Below are positions 1 through 8,127 of a DNA stretch of 64,000 bases, one piece after another. The position numbers were made by a program, and so were the translations under genes. Under the pieces are notes generated by a model that was not told the origin of the DNA, did not search any database, and was given only the letters and a program-made list of their open reading frames with translations. Numbering within the stretch: the first letter of the stretch is position 1; every line of letters begins with the position of its first letter. This DNA comes from Streptomyces capillispiralis (GTDB lineage: Bacteria; Actinomycetota; Actinomycetes; Streptomycetales; Streptomycetaceae). The stretch covers positions 2,760,501 to 2,824,500 of the forward strand of contig NZ_VIWV01000001.1 of assembly GCF_007829875.1 (NCBI RefSeq), read 5' to 3'.

Positions 1-1144
1 CGGCGAGGACACCAACTGGTTCATCAAGGACCTGCCGCTGCTGATCGCGTTCGGTGTGCTGGCGGCGTACACGTACTCGTCGGGGCTGCGGGCCCCCGCG
101 CTGATCGCGTTCGTCAAGGACACGCTGATCTACCTCGTCATCGCGGTGGCGATCATCTACATCCCGATCAAGCTGGGCGGCTTCGACGAGATCTTCGCCT
201 CCGCGCGGGAGGCGTACAGCGAGACCAACCCGGCCACGGGCGCGCCGCGCGGTGCGCTGGTGCCGGGCGAGGCGGGCCAGTGGACGTACGCCACGCTGGC
301 GCTGGGCTCGGCGCTCGCGCTGTTCATGTACCCGCACTCGATCACCGCGACGCTGTCCTCGCGCAGCCGTGAGGTGATCCGCCGCAACACCACGATCCTG
401 CCGCTGTACTCCCTGATGCTGGGTCTGCTGGCGCTGCTCGGCTTCATGGCGATCGCGGCCGGCGTGAAGGTCAGCAACGGCCAGCTGGCGATCCCGCAGC
501 TGTTCGAGAACATGTTCCCGGACTGGTTCGCGGGCGTGGCCTTCGCGGCGATCGGCATCGGCGCGCTGGTGCCGGCGGCGATCATGTCGATCGCGGCGGC
601 GAACCTGTTCACCCGCAACATCTACAAGGACTTCATCAAGCCGGACGCGACCCCGGCGCAGGAGACCAAGGTCTCCAAGATCGTCTCGCTGCTGGTGAAG
701 GTGGGCGCGCTGGTCTTCGTCCTGACCATGGACAAGACGGTCGCGATCAACTTCCAGCTGCTCGGCGGCATCTGGATCCTGCAGACCTTCCCGGCGCTGG
801 TGGGCGGCCTGTTCACCCGCTGGTTCCACCGCTGGGCGCTGATCGGCGGCTGGGCGGTCGGCATGATCTACGGCACGGTCGCCGCCTACGGGGTGGCCTC
901 GCCCACGCAGAAGCACTTCGGCGGTTCGGCCAAGGAGATCCCGGGCATCGGCGAGATCGGCTACATCGGTCTCACCGCCTTCGTCATCAACGTCCTGGTG
1001 ACGGTGGTCCTCACCTTCGTCATGCGGGCCGTCAAGGCGCCCGAGGGCGTCGACGAGACCAAGCCGCAGGACTACACGGCGGACGCGGGCGACCCCGGCG
1101 TCGAGGTGGAGCTCCCGCCGGCCACGGCGGGCAGCACGCACTGA
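1..1144 (+). CDS. Sodium:solute symporter (SSS family), 5' end outside window
   Basis: The reading frame is open from the first base, so the N-terminus is missing. About 380 residues are visible, with roughly eight hydrophobic segments separated by short charged loops. The segments around MYPHSITATLSSRS and the long amphipathic C-terminal part (GVEVELPPATAGSTH at the end) are typical of actinobacterial SSS permeases of the monocarboxylate (MctP-like) or acetate type. It would import a small organic acid with sodium at the cytoplasmic membrane. The substrate cannot be read from the sequence. A GAAA-loop hairpin follows 20 bases after the stop. Confidence 0.85.
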   Translation, partial: GEDTNWFIKDLPLLIAFGVLAAYTYSSGLRAPALIAFVKDTLIYLVIAVAIIYIPIKLGGFDEIFASAREAYSETNPATGAPRGALVPGEAGQWTYATLALGSALALFMYPHSITATLSSRSREVIRRNTTILPLYSLMLGLLALLGFMAIAAGVKVSNGQLAIPQLFENMFPDWFAGVAFAAIGIGALVPAAIMSIAAANLFTRNIYKDFIKPDATPAQETKVSKIVSLLVKVGALVFVLTMDKTVAINFQLLGGIWILQTFPALVGGLFTRWFHRWALIGGWAVGMIYGTVAAYGVASPTQKHFGGSAKEIPGIGEIGYIGLTAFVINVLVTVVLTFVMRAVKAPEGVDETKPQDYTADAGDPGVEVELPPATAGSTH

Positions 1145-1163
1145 CCCCTCGCGGGCACCGGGC

Positions 1164-1195
1164 GACGGGCCGTCGGAGAAATCCGGCGGCCCGTC
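1164..1195 (+). terminator. Rho-independent-type hairpin after the symporter
   Basis: Two 14-base arms (1164-1177 and 1182-1195) pair except for one T/G position and are closed by a GAAA loop. No T-run follows, which is common for Streptomyces terminators. It separates the symporter from the acetyltransferase gene. Confidence 0.6.
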
Positions 1196-1222
1196 GTCGT
1201 ACCCGTCCGGCACACTCCCCTC

Positions 1223-1729
1223 ATGGACATCGTCATCCGGCCGGTGGTGGCCGGCGAGTACGGGGAACTGGGCGAGATCACCGCGCGGGCCTATCTGCTG
1301 GACGGGCTGCTGGACTTCGGGGAGAGCGACGCGTACCTGGACGTGCTCAGGGACGTGGCGGGGCGGGCGGCCGCCGCCGAGGTGCTGGTCGCCGTGGAGG
1401 GCGGGGCGCTGCTGGGCGGGGTGACCTTCGTGCCGGACGGCGGGCCGATGGCCGACATAGCCCGGCCCGGCGAGGCGGAGATCCGGATGCTCGCGGTCGC
1501 CCGCGCGGGCCGGGGGCGGGGCGCCGGGGAGGCCCTGGTGCGCGCCTGCGTCGACCGGGCGCGGGCCACCGAGGGCTGCGTACGGGTGGTGCTGTCGACC
1601 CAGCGCACCATGCGCTCCGCCCACCGCATCTACGAACGGCTGGGTTTCACCCGCACCCCCGCGCGCGACTGGAACCCCCTGCCGGAGCTGGACGACATCA
1701 CTCTCCTCACCTATGAGTTGACGCTCTGA
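1223..1729 (+). CDS. GNAT-family N-acetyltransferase
   Basis: The 168-residue protein has the GNAT fold pattern. A central strand RMLAVARAGRGRGAGEALV carries the acetyl-CoA pyrophosphate loop (R/Q-x-x-G-x-G/A type, about residues 91-109). It is followed by the helix VRACVDRA and a late motif STQRTMRSAHRIYERLGF, the usual motif B. It should transfer an acetyl group from acetyl-CoA to an amine, but the acceptor is unknown. The ATG at 1223 fits the N-terminal strand MDIVIRPVV. It is a single gene between the symporter terminator and the nrd regulatory region. Confidence 0.85.
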   Translation: MDIVIRPVVAGEYGELGEITARAYLLDGLLDFGESDAYLDVLRDVAGRAAAAEVLVAVEGGALLGGVTFVPDGGPMADIARPGEAEIRMLAVARAGRGRGAGEALVRACVDRARATEGCVRVVLSTQRTMRSAHRIYERLGFTRTPARDWNPLPELDDITLLTYELTL

Positions 1730-1739
1730 AAGCAGCGCG

Positions 1740-1786
1740 ACACAACATATGGGGTTGTCGGCGACACCCGGCACAAGATGTATGCT
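1740..1786 (+). promoter_or_regulatory. Probable nrdAB promoter with two tandem NrdR boxes
   Basis: Two 16-bp sites, ACACAACATATGGGGT (1740-1755) and GCACAAGATGTATGCT (1771-1786), resemble the NrdR box ACACTATATATAGTGT at about 12 and 10 positions. They are spaced 31 bp apart, the helical phasing known for NrdR pairs. A -35-like TTGTCG (1755-1760) and a -10-like TATGCT (1781-1786) overlap them, so bound NrdR would block RNA polymerase. The 20-bp spacing of these hexamers is long, so the exact promoter is uncertain. The B12 riboswitch begins 9 bp downstream. Confidence 0.65.
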
Positions 1787-1794
1787 CATGCTCG

Positions 1795-1904
1795 CTGTCG
1801 CCGCAGGGGAATCCGGTGCGAATCCGGAACTGTCCCGCAACGGTGTACCCATGCCCGCCCGCCTGCCGGAGCGCATGGGCGTCAGTCCGAGGACCTGCCG
1901 ACAG
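1795..1904 (+). promoter_or_regulatory. Cobalamin (adenosyl-B12) riboswitch of the nrdAB operon
   Basis: The region has the conserved parts of a B12 riboswitch. Closing-stem arms lie at 1795-1807 and 1894-1904. The core GAATCCGGTGCGAATCCGG is followed by AACTGTCCCGCAACGGT, and the B12 box AGTCCGAGGACCTGCCG is at 1884-1900. About 130 bases separate it from nrdA and contain GC-rich complementary stretches that can serve as expression platform. In S. coelicolor the nrdABS operon is known to be shut off by B12 through such an element, because the B12-dependent class II reductase can then supply dNTPs. That role is inferred here from homology. Confidence 0.93.
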
Positions 1905-2037
1905 TGCGCCCGGCCGTCCGGTCCGGGTGCCTGACGTCCGGGCCTCGTGGGATGGGCCGGTGGACGCGACGCCCCGTGCGCTCGTGTGCTGCCCCCTGCC
2001 CTCGTGAGGCCCCCTGCCGAGCGAGGGAGAGCCCCAC

Positions 2038-4404
2038 GTGACCATCGCGCCAGCCGATCCGGCTTCAGCGACCGACGTGACCGAGGAGGGCGGCGGCCCC
2101 GGTGCCGCGCTGCTGCGCACCCTGACCGAGCTGACCGCCGACCTGCCCGACGCCGACCCCGGACGGGTCGCCGCCGCCGCGCTGCGCGGCCGGTCCGCCG
2201 GAGCCGACGAGGCGGAGCTGCGGGAGCTGGCCACCGAGGCCGCGGCCGGGCTGATCTCCGAGGACCCGGCCTACTCCCGGCTCGCCGCCCGCCTCCTGAC
2301 CATCGGCATCCGCGCCGAGGCCGCCTCGCAGGGCGTCACGTCGTTCACCGGGTCCGTCGCGACCGGGCACCGCGAGGGTCTGATCGCCGACCGGACCGCC
2401 GCGTTCGTCCGGCTGCACGCGGACCGACTCGACGCGCTCGTCGACGAGTCGGCCGACGACCGCTTCGGCTACTTCGGCCTGCGCACCCTCTACAGCCGCT
2501 ACCTGCTGCGCCACCCGGTCACCCGCAAGGTCGTCGAGACGCCCCAGCACTTCCTGCTGCGCGTCGCCGCCGGTCTCGCCGAGGACGACACCGCGCGCGC
2601 GGCGGACGAGGTCGCCGGGCTCTACGGCCTGATGAGCCGCCTGGACTACCTGCCCTCCTCCCCCACGCTGTTCAACTCCGGCACCCGGCACCCGCAGATG
2701 TCGTCCTGCTACCTCCTGGACTCCCCCAGGGACGAGCTGGACTCGATCTACGACCGCTACCACCAGGTCGCCCGTCTCTCCAAGCACGCCGGCGGCATCG
2801 GCATCGCCTACTCCCGCGTCCGCTCCCGGGGTTCGCTGATCCGCGGCACCAACGGGCACTCCAACGGCATCGTCCCGTTCCTGAAGACGCTGGACGCCTC
2901 GGTCGCCGCCGTGAACCAGGGCGGGCGGCGCAAGGGCGCGGCGGCGGTCTACCTGGAGACCTGGCACTCCGACATCGAGGAGTTCCTGGAGCTGCGCGAC
3001 AACACCGGTGAGGACGCCCGCCGCACGCACAACCTGAACCTCGCGCACTGGGTGCCGGACGAGTTCATGCGCCGGGTGAACGCCGACGCGCCCTGGTCGC
3101 TGTTCTCCCCGGCGGACGTGCCCGAGCTGGTCGACCTGTGGGGCGAGGAGTTCGAGGCGGCGTACCGGGCGGCCGAGGCGAAGGGCCTGGCGCGGAAGAC
3201 CCTCCCGGCCCGCGAGCTGTACGGCCGCATGATGCGCACCCTCGCGCAGACCGGCAACGGCTGGATGACCTTCAAGGACACCGCCAACCGCACCGCCAAC
3301 CAGACGGCCGAGCCGGGTCACGTGATCCACTCGTCCAACCTGTGCACGGAGATCCTGGAGGTCACCGACGACGGGGAGACGGCGGTCTGCAACCTGGGCT
3401 CGGTCAACCTCGGCGCGTTCGTCGACCCGGCGGCCGGTGACATCGACTGGGAGCGGCTGGACGCGACCGTCCGCACGGCCGTCACCTTCCTCGACCGGGT
3501 CGTGGACATCAACTTCTACCCGACCGAGCAGGCGGGCCGCTCCAACGCCCGCTGGCGTCCGGTCGGCCTGGGCGCGATGGGGCTGCAGGACGTCTTCTTC
3601 CAGCTGCGCCTGCCCTTCGACTCGCCCGCGGCGAAGGCCCTGTCCACCAGGATCGCCGAGCGGATCATGCTCGCCGCCTACGAGGCCTCCGCCGACCTCG
3701 CCGAGCGGGACGGCCCGCTGCCCGCCTGGGAGAGGACCCGCACCGCCCGGGGCGTGCTGCACCCCGACCACTACGACACGGACCTGGCCTGGCCGGAGCG
3801 CTGGGCGGCGCTGCGGACCCGGATCGCCGCCGTCGGGATGCGCAACGCGCTGCTCCTGGCGATCGCGCCCACCGCCACGATCGCGTCGATCGCGGGCGTG
3901 TACGAGTGCATCGAGCCGCAGGTGTCCAACCTGTTCAAGCGCGAGACGCTGTCGGGTGAGTTCCTCCAGGTCAACTCGTACCTGGTGAACGACCTGAAGC
4001 GGCTCGGCGTGTGGGACGCGCGCACCCGTGAGGCGCTGCGCGAAGCGGGCGGCTCGGTGCAGGACTTCGCGTGGATCCCCGAGGAGGTGCGCGGGCTGTA
4101 CCGCACGGCGTGGGAGATCCCGCAGCGCGGTCTGATCGACATGGCCGCCGCCCGCACCCCGTTCCTCGACCAGGCGCAGTCGCTGAACCTGTTCCTGGAG
4201 ACGCCGACCATCGGCAAGCTCTCCTCGATGTACGCCTACGCCTGGAAGCAGGGCCTGAAGACCACGTACTACCTGCGCTCCCGCCCGGCGACCCGGATCG
4301 CCCGCGCGGCGCGCGCCACCACCGTGCCCGTCCAGCAGCCGGCCGATCCCGAGGCCGTCGCCTGCTCCCTTGAGAACCCCGAGTCCTGCGAGGCCTGCCA
4401 GTGA
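2038..4404 (+). CDS. nrdA: Class Ia ribonucleoside-diphosphate reductase, large (alpha) subunit
   Basis: The 788-residue catalytic subunit reduces ribonucleoside diphosphates to deoxyribonucleotides. Active-site residues are all present. C224 (in MSSCYLL) and C451 form the reducible pair. N434, C436 (thiyl radical) and E438 lie in NLCTE. Y744-Y745 (TTYYLR) belong to the radical transfer chain, and the C-terminal tail ESCEACQ has the exchange cysteines C784 and C787. The N-terminal region is shorter than a full ATP-cone and looks degenerate. The GTG start follows GAGGGAGA. The stop overlaps nrdB, indicating coupled translation, and the riboswitch and NrdR boxes upstream indicate dual control. 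Confidence 0.97.
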   Translation: MTIAPADPASATDVTEEGGGPGAALLRTLTELTADLPDADPGRVAAAALRGRSAGADEAELRELATEAAAGLISEDPAYSRLAARLLTIGIRAEAASQGVTSFTGSVATGHREGLIADRTAAFVRLHADRLDALVDESADDRFGYFGLRTLYSRYLLRHPVTRKVVETPQHFLLRVAAGLAEDDTARAADEVAGLYGLMSRLDYLPSSPTLFNSGTRHPQMSSCYLLDSPRDELDSIYDRYHQVARLSKHAGGIGIAYSRVRSRGSLIRGTNGHSNGIVPFLKTLDASVAAVNQGGRRKGAAAVYLETWHSDIEEFLELRDNTGEDARRTHNLNLAHWVPDEFMRRVNADAPWSLFSPADVPELVDLWGEEFEAAYRAAEAKGLARKTLPARELYGRMMRTLAQTGNGWMTFKDTANRTANQTAEPGHVIHSSNLCTEILEVTDDGETAVCNLGSVNLGAFVDPAAGDIDWERLDATVRTAVTFLDRVVDINFYPTEQAGRSNARWRPVGLGAMGLQDVFFQLRLPFDSPAAKALSTRIAERIMLAAYEASADLAERDGPLPAWERTRTARGVLHPDHYDTDLAWPERWAALRTRIAAVGMRNALLLAIAPTATIASIAGVYECIEPQVSNLFKRETLSGEFLQVNSYLVNDLKRLGVWDARTREALREAGGSVQDFAWIPEEVRGLYRTAWEIPQRGLIDMAAARTPFLDQAQSLNLFLETPTIGKLSSMYAYAWKQGLKTTYYLRSRPATRIARAARATTVPVQQPADPEAVACSLENPESCEACQ

Positions 4405-5417
4405 TGACCAGCGAACCGAAGAACCTGCTCGACCCGGGCTTCGAACTGACCCTGCGCCCCATGCGCTACCCCGACTTCTACGAGCGCTACCGGGACGCCA
4501 TCAAGAACACCTGGACCGTGGAGGAGGTCGACCTCCACTCCGACGTGGCGGACCTCGCGAAGCTGACCCCCGCGGAGCAGCACCTCATCGGGCGGCTGGT
4601 GGCCTTCTTCGCCACCGGTGACTCGATCGTGGCGAACAACCTGGTGCTGACCCTCTACAAGCACATCAACTCCCCCGAGGCGCGGCTGTACCTGTCGCGG
4701 CAGCTCTTCGAGGAGGCGGTGCACGTCCAGTTCTACCTGACCCTGCTGGACACCTACCTGCCCGATCCGGACGACCGGGCGGCGGCCTTCGCGGCCGTGG
4801 AGAACATCCCGTCCATCCGGGAGAAGGCCGAGTTCTGCTTCACGTGGATGGACTCGGTGGACAAGCTCGACCGGCTGGAGTCGCGGGCCGACCGCCGGCG
4901 CTTCCTGCTGAACCTGATCTGCTTCGCGGCGTGCATCGAGGGCCTGTTCTTCTACGGCGCCTTCGCCTACGTCTACTGGTTCCGCGGCCGGGGCCTGCTG
5001 CACGGTCTGGCGACCGGCACCAACTGGGTGTTCCGCGACGAGACGATGCACATGTCCTTCGCCTTCGACGTGGTCGACACCGTGCGCAAGGAGGAGCCGG
5101 AGCTGTTCGACGAGGAACTCGGGCAGCAGGTCACCGACATGCTGCGCGAGGCGGTCGAGGCGGAGCTGCAGTTCGCGCGCGACCTGTGCGGGGACGGGCT
5201 GCCGGGCATGAACACCGAGTCGATGCGGCAGTACCTGGAGTGCGTCGCGGACCAGCGGCTCCAGCGGCTGGGCTTCGCGCCGGTGTACGGCTCGGAGAAC
5301 CCGTTCTCCTTCATGGAGCTGCAGGGCGTGCAGGAGCTGACGAACTTCTTCGAGCGGCGCCCGTCCGCGTACCAGGTCGCCGTGGAGGGCACGGTCGACC
5401 TGGACGAGGACTTCTAG
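4404..5417 (+). CDS. nrdB: Class Ia ribonucleotide reductase, small (beta) subunit
   Basis: This is the radical-generating subunit that partners NrdA. Numbered from the ATG at 4404, the di-iron ligands are D73, E104, H107, E179, E213 and H216, and Y111 is the radical tyrosine. The spacing E-x2-H-x3-Y, then 34 residues from E179 to E213, then x2-H equals that of the E. coli enzyme. The ATG overlaps the nrdA stop by one base (TGATG); a GTG one codon earlier (4401) is also possible. The length of 337 residues is normal for the family. Confidence 0.97.
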   Translation: MTSEPKNLLDPGFELTLRPMRYPDFYERYRDAIKNTWTVEEVDLHSDVADLAKLTPAEQHLIGRLVAFFATGDSIVANNLVLTLYKHINSPEARLYLSRQLFEEAVHVQFYLTLLDTYLPDPDDRAAAFAAVENIPSIREKAEFCFTWMDSVDKLDRLESRADRRRFLLNLICFAACIEGLFFYGAFAYVYWFRGRGLLHGLATGTNWVFRDETMHMSFAFDVVDTVRKEEPELFDEELGQQVTDMLREAVEAELQFARDLCGDGLPGMNTESMRQYLECVADQRLQRLGFAPVYGSENPFSFMELQGVQELTNFFERRPSAYQVAVEGTVDLDEDF

Positions 5418-5435
5418 CCGGGCGCGCGCCCCGGC
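5417..5435. terminator. Short GC hairpin after nrdB
   Basis: The arms GCCGGG and CCCGGC lie directly at the nrdB stop codon. It could end nrdB transcription or the oppositely oriented small gene. With short arms and no T-run it is a weak prediction. If nrdS is co-transcribed with nrdAB, as reported for S. coelicolor, read-through would be needed. Confidence 0.3.
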
Positions 5436-5441
5436 GCCGCC

Positions 5442-5663
5442 TCACGCCGCCCGTGCGGTGCGGTGGGGGGCGGCGCCCTGCGCGGGGCGGGACCGTCCGG
5501 CGGTGGCGGCCGGGCGGCCGTGGTGCTCGGCGGCGGCGCGGGCGGCCTCGGCCCGCCGGATCTGCCGGTCGATCCGCCGCTCGCGCACGAGGCCGATCAC
5601 GGCGGGCAGGACCATGAAGACGAAGAGGCCGAGAACGCCCAGCATCGCGGTCAGTGCTTCCAT
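5442..5663 (-). CDS. Small single-pass membrane protein, unknown function
   Basis: A 73-residue reading frame starts MEALTAMLGVLGLFVFMVLP and has one clear membrane helix (residues about 4-26). A strongly basic segment (RERRIDRQIRRAEAARAAAE) and a Gly/Arg/Ala-rich tail follow, giving an N-out/C-in or tail-in-cytoplasm topology. ATG at 5663 is chosen; ATG at 5678 is an alternative. It runs antisense inside the space between nrdB and nrdS and is divergent from nrdS, with an inverted repeat between the two starts. No function can be named. The helix followed by positive charges argues that it is real. Confidence 0.55.
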   Translation of the reverse strand: MEALTAMLGVLGLFVFMVLPAVIGLVRERRIDRQIRRAEAARAAAEHHGRPAATAGRSRPAQGAAPHRTARAA

Positions 5664-5709
5664 GCGTGTTGTTTCCATGGACACCACTGTCACGCCGAAC
5701 ACTCCTTAC

Positions 5710-5729
5710 CGGCAGTGGCAGGACTGCCG
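5710..5729. promoter_or_regulatory. Inverted repeat between the small membrane gene and nrdS (candidate operator)
   Basis: A perfect 7-bp inverted repeat, CGGCAGT-N6-ACTGCCG, lies in the divergent intergenic region, 43 bp before the nrdS start. A further half-site ACTGCC occurs at 5744-5749. Such a site could bind NrdS itself, an AraC-type protein. That is inference only. Confidence 0.4.
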
Positions 5730-5771
5730 TGGACCCTCGATTTACTGCCAACGGCGGGGCACACTGGAGCC

Positions 5772-6734
5772 ATGCTCCGCAACGTGGCCGCCGTCCTGCT
5801 CGACGGCGTGAACCCCTTCGAACTCGGCGTCGTGTGCGAGGTCTTCGGCGTCGACCGCAGCGACGACGGGCTGCCGGTCTACGACTTCGCAGTCGCCTCG
5901 GCCGACGGCCCCGCCGTGCGCAGCAACACCGGCTTCACGCTCCAGGTCGAGCACGGCCTGGAGCGGCTGGAGACGGCCGACCTCATCGCCGTGCCCGCCG
6001 GTTCCTCCTACGTCTCGCGGGAGTTCCCGCCCGAGCTGCTGGACTCCCTGCGCCGGGCCGTGGACCGGGGCGCCCGGGTGCTCAGCGTCTGCTCCGGGGT
6101 GTTCGTGCTCGCCGCGGCGGGACTCCTCGACGGCCGGCGGGTCACCGCGCACTGGAAGCACGCGGACGCGCTGACCCGGCAGTACCCCCATCTGACGGTC
6201 GAACCGGACGTCCTCTACGTCGACGAGGACCCGGTGATCACCTCCGCGGGCACCGCGGCCGGCATCGACGCCTGTCTGCACCTGGTGCGCAAGGAGCAGG
6301 GCCCGGAGGTGGCCAACAGAATCGCCCGGCGCATGGTCGTCCCCCCGCACCGGGACGGCGGGCAGGCCCAGTACATCGAGCGTCCGCTGCCGCGGTCCGG
6401 GGGCGACACCGTCTCCGAGGTGCTGGTGTGGATGGAGCGGCACCTCGACGAGGAGGTCACCGTCGAGCAGCTCGCCGCCCGCGCCCACATGGCCCCGCGC
6501 ACCTTCGCCCGCCGCTTCCAGCAGGAGACCGGCACCACGCCCTACCGCTGGATCCTGCGCCAGCGGGTGCTGCTCGCGCAGCAGCTGCTGGAGGCGACGG
6601 ACGAGACGGTGGACGCGATCGCGGGCCGCACCGGCTTCGGCAACGCGGCGGCGCTGCGCCACCACTTCGTCCGCGCCGTGGGGACCACCCCGCACGCCTA
6701 CCGGCGGACGTTCCGCGGCCCGGAGGCCGCCTGA
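5772..6734 (+). CDS. nrdS: GlxA-type regulator: DJ-1/PfpI domain plus AraC helix-turn-helix
   Basis: The 320-residue protein has an N-terminal DJ-1/PfpI-like (class I glutamine amidotransferase-like) domain, about residues 1-180, with a nucleophile-elbow cysteine in SVCSGVF. A C-terminal AraC-family DNA-binding region with two helix-turn-helix motifs follows at about 215-315 (LAARAHMAPRTFARRFQQET, then DAIAGRTGFGNAAALRHHF). The position downstream of nrdAB matches nrdS of S. coelicolor, the third gene of its B12-controlled operon. Here 354 bp and an antisense small gene separate it from nrdB. The ATG at 5772 is chosen because the domain begins directly with LRNVAAVLLDGVNPFE. Confidence 0.85.
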   Translation: MLRNVAAVLLDGVNPFELGVVCEVFGVDRSDDGLPVYDFAVASADGPAVRSNTGFTLQVEHGLERLETADLIAVPAGSSYVSREFPPELLDSLRRAVDRGARVLSVCSGVFVLAAAGLLDGRRVTAHWKHADALTRQYPHLTVEPDVLYVDEDPVITSAGTAAGIDACLHLVRKEQGPEVANRIARRMVVPPHRDGGQAQYIERPLPRSGGDTVSEVLVWMERHLDEEVTVEQLAARAHMAPRTFARRFQQETGTTPYRWILRQRVLLAQQLLEATDETVDAIAGRTGFGNAAALRHHFVRAVGTTPHAYRRTFRGPEAA

Positions 6735-6756
6735 ACGCCCGCCGGCGGGCGGGGTC

Positions 6757-8127
6757 TCACCGCGCGACCGGCCTCAGCAGCAGCCGGTTGGGGTGCAGTG
6801 TGACGCCGATGCGCAGATCGTCGTCGGACTCGGCCACCCGCTCGAAGCGGTAGCGGCCGGCCAGGGCCGCCGTGGTCAGCGTCAACAGGGCCATCGAGAA
6901 GTGGTCGCCCGGGCACTTGCGATTACCCACTCCGAAGGGGCGCATGGCATATTTCGGGATGTCCACCGAGCGTTCCGGACGCCATCGGTCCGGGTCGAAC
7001 TCCAGGTGCCGCTCGTACGACTTCGGGTCGCGCTGGATCGCGTACGGGCTGTAGATGATGTCCGCCCCGGCCGGAATGCGATAGCCGCCGAGTTCCGTCT
7101 CGGTCACCGCCCTGCGGGTCAGAATCCAGACGGCGGGACGCAAACGCATTGCCTCGACGACGACATTGTTGGTGTGCGAGAGCCGGTGGACGTCCCGTAA
7201 TGCCACGGGGCGCCCACCTGTCACCGCTTCTACTTCCTCGCGCACCTTGTCCCCGTGTTCCGGGTGCTCGGCGAGCATGTAGAGCAGTGACATGATCGTG
7301 GCCGAGACGGTCTCGCCCCCGGGGGTGAGTATCGCGACCACCTGGTCGTGGATCTCCTGTTCCCCGATGGGGTCGCCATTGTCGTCCTTCGCCTCCAGCA
7401 AAGTCGTCAGCAAATCGTTCGGCTTTTGACCGGATGCCCGGCGCTCGGCCACGATCTCGTCGACGAGGAGGTGCAGATCGGCCAGCGCCCGGTTGAATTC
7501 GCGGTTGGCCGGGAGCGGCAGTTTGTAGAGCGGTCCGAGGGGCACCACCATGCGCTGGTACATCCCGCGGAAGACGGTGGCGAGCGCGGCGCACAGGCGC
7601 TCCGCCCGCTCGTCCATGAACCTGCTGCGGAGCAGGCAGCGGGCGGCGACGCGCACGGCGACCCGGTAGGACTCGGCGGTGCAGTCGATGATCCGCCCGG
7701 AGGCCCACCGCTCGGTCAGGGCGTGCACCTCCTCCTCCATGACCGGGCCGTAGCCGGGCAGCGCGTCGAGCCGGAAGGCGGGCTGGATGGTCCGGCGCTG
7801 GCGCCGGTGCAGCGGGCCGTTCGCCGTGGCCACGCCCTCCTTGCCGAGCAGGCCCTCCAGGGACTCCCACAGGGGCCCGGAGATGATGTAGTCGGGGTTC
7901 AGCGCCAGCGCCCCGGTGAGTTCGGGGGTGGTGACGGCGTACACCGTCTTCGGTCCGAGTTTCAGGCGTACGACGTCGCCGTGGTCGCGCAGTCGGCACA
8001 TGAAGGCCAGCGGATCGCGCACCAGCCTCCAGCCGTGGCCGAGGACGGGGACGCCCCCGCCGGCCAGGGGCGGCTCGCGCAGGGCGGTCGCCCCGGACGC
8101 TCCGGGTTTCACCGACTCGACGGTCAT
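6757..8127 (-). CDS. cyp170A1: Cytochrome P450 CYP170A-type, albaflavenone synthase
   Basis: The 456-residue P450 has the heme-binding loop [10 protein letters not shown] with C405, the ExxR pair E325/R328, and the I-helix GGETV (270-274) in place of the common AGxxT. It should oxidise epi-isozizaene in two steps via albaflavenols to albaflavenone. The unusual DDNGD (248-252) matches the acidic motif reported for the second, farnesene-synthase active site of CYP170A1. Its ATG overlaps the stop of the terpene cyclase gene (ATGA), so the two are translationally coupled. Leu310 is encoded by TTA (7198-7200), so translation should depend on the bldA tRNA. Confidence 0.95.
   Translation of the reverse strand: MTVESVKPGASGATALREPPLAGGGVPVLGHGWRLVRDPLAFMCRLRDHGDVVRLKLGPKTVYAVTTPELTGALALNPDYIISGPLWESLEGLLGKEGVATANGPLHRRQRRTIQPAFRLDALPGYGPVMEEEVHALTERWASGRIIDCTAESYRVAVRVAARCLLRSRFMDERAERLCAALATVFRGMYQRMVVPLGPLYKLPLPANREFNRALADLHLLVDEIVAERRASGQKPNDLLTTLLEAKDDNGDPIGEQEIHDQVVAILTPGGETVSATIMSLLYMLAEHPEHGDKVREEVEAVTGGRPVALRDVHRLSHTNNVVVEAMRLRPAVWILTRRAVTETELGGYRIPAGADIIYSPYAIQRDPKSYERHLEFDPDRWRPERSVDIPKYAMRPFGVGNRKCPGDHFSMALLTLTTAALAGRYRFERVAESDDDLRIGVTLHPNRLLLRPVAR

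Noticed and set aside
2065..3771. A 568-codon open frame antisense to nrdA
   Set aside because: Val/Gly/Leu/Arg-rich composition without domains, typical of an antisense shadow in high-GC DNA opposite a fully conserved enzyme.
5463..5771. N-terminal extension of nrdS back to 5463
   Set aside because: The extension is Gly- and His-rich shadow sequence of the antisense small gene. The DJ-1 domain begins at the ATG at 5772.
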